From an uncultured Prevotella sp. (lineage in GTDB: Bacteria > Bacteroidota > Bacteroidia > Bacteroidales > Bacteroidaceae): DNA of 6,408 nucleotides. The position numbers and the translations under genes were made by a program. Below, one piece after another: positions 6,031-6,408 of this stretch (positions within the stretch are counted from its first letter, which is position 1; each line of letters opens with the position of its first letter). Location: positions 1-6,408 of the forward strand of contig CAKQDQ010000130.1 of assembly GCA_934229335.1 (NCBI GenBank), written 5' to 3'. The notes below the pieces were generated by a model. That model saw only the letters and a program-made list of their open reading frames with translations, did no database searches and was not told where the DNA came from.

Positions 6031-6408
6031 TTAAAAAGAAGCATGAGCCACAGTCCATACGAGTATGAGATATGCTTATTCCAGAAGACTCCAGTCTTTT
6101 GAAGATTCTCTCGAGTGTATCCTTCTGGTTGAAGTGCACGTTGGTGTTGCCATCCCTGTTTTCTATGCCAACTATCATGTCGCCAATGACAGCAACACCA
6201 GGACCATATCCCAAGAATTTCTTATAGGTGGGCTTGGCATCATATTTTTCTGTTTCAATAAACTGATGGTCGAAATCAAAGTAGTATTCCTGATTGGCTT
6301 TCAGCTGTCCTGTTGCAAACAAGGCATTGATCAACAACTTGTTCATTGGGTCAGCCGTATTGAAGTCGTATTGTTTGCCTAAAGCTGATGTGTACATTGT
6401 GTTGTCAA
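6008..6408 (-). pseudogene. IS1380-family transposase, middle fragment with lost C-terminus
   Basis: The frame is open from the window's right edge to TGA at 6008-6010 (132 residues visible). It carries hallmarks of Bacteroidota IS1380 transposases: YYFDFDHQFIETEKYDA with the first catalytic Asp near visible residues 44-46, then TYKKFLGYGPGVAVIGDMIV, ENRDGNTNV (82-90), and RMDCGSC with the second catalytic Asp at 118. After GSC (codon 6041-6043) the expected SEEIV-like continuation is missing; the reading becomes FFLKRRTDKC and stops. The third acidic residue and about 200 C-terminal residues of a roughly 420-residue enzyme are therefore absent, and the protein cannot transpose. The ATG at 6395-6397 is internal, since the frame continues upstream to the edge. 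No terminal repeat of the IS is in the window. The break falls by the palindrome CTTTTTAAAAAG (6027-6038). Confidence 0.85.

Noticed and set aside
6065..6382. Plus-strand ORF of 105 codons
   Set aside because: It is antisense to the clearly recognisable IS1380 transposase fragment.

Overview
The window looks like chromosome of a member of the Bacteroidota, most likely Prevotella or a close relative. The evidence is the codon and protein style, two promoters of the Bacteroidota type (TTTG-like, about 20 bases, TAnnTTTG), weak Shine-Dalgarno sites, a DUF4270 lipoprotein next to a short GT5-like protein, and an IS1380-type transposase remnant. All recognisable genes lie on the minus strand, so transcription runs from high to low coordinates.

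Layout from the right edge. 6408-6030 is the middle of an IS1380-family transposase, broken after the second catalytic aspartate and joined out of frame to the C-terminal end of a TPR protein (5728-6030), probably from an O-antigen-ligase-like gene. 5452-5727 has no assignable gene; one minus frame reads protein-like but is cut by stops. A strong promoter at 5421-5451 then drives what looks like one operon: a 265-residue GT5-like protein lacking the ADP-glucose motif and the C-terminal half of glycogen synthase; 6 bases on, a DUF4270 lipoprotein; 10 bases on, a 41-codon GTG-start gene; 4 bases on, full-length threonyl-tRNA synthetase. The unit ends at a strong hairpin terminator at 686-730.

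Between that terminator and the next gene lies a 243-bp MITE-like element (356-598) with 17-18-bp inverted ends and a TTA flank on each side. It ends next to the -33 box of a promoter serving a HAD hydrolase, of which only the first 101 residues are in the window.

How the genes may work together: the tight spacing links a degenerate glycosyltransferase fold, an exported lipoprotein and a small basic protein to an essential tRNA synthetase. This is inferred from spacing only. The most unusual items are the MITE-like element, the degenerate GT5 protein in the thrS operon, the small gene before thrS, and the IS/TPR fusion scar.
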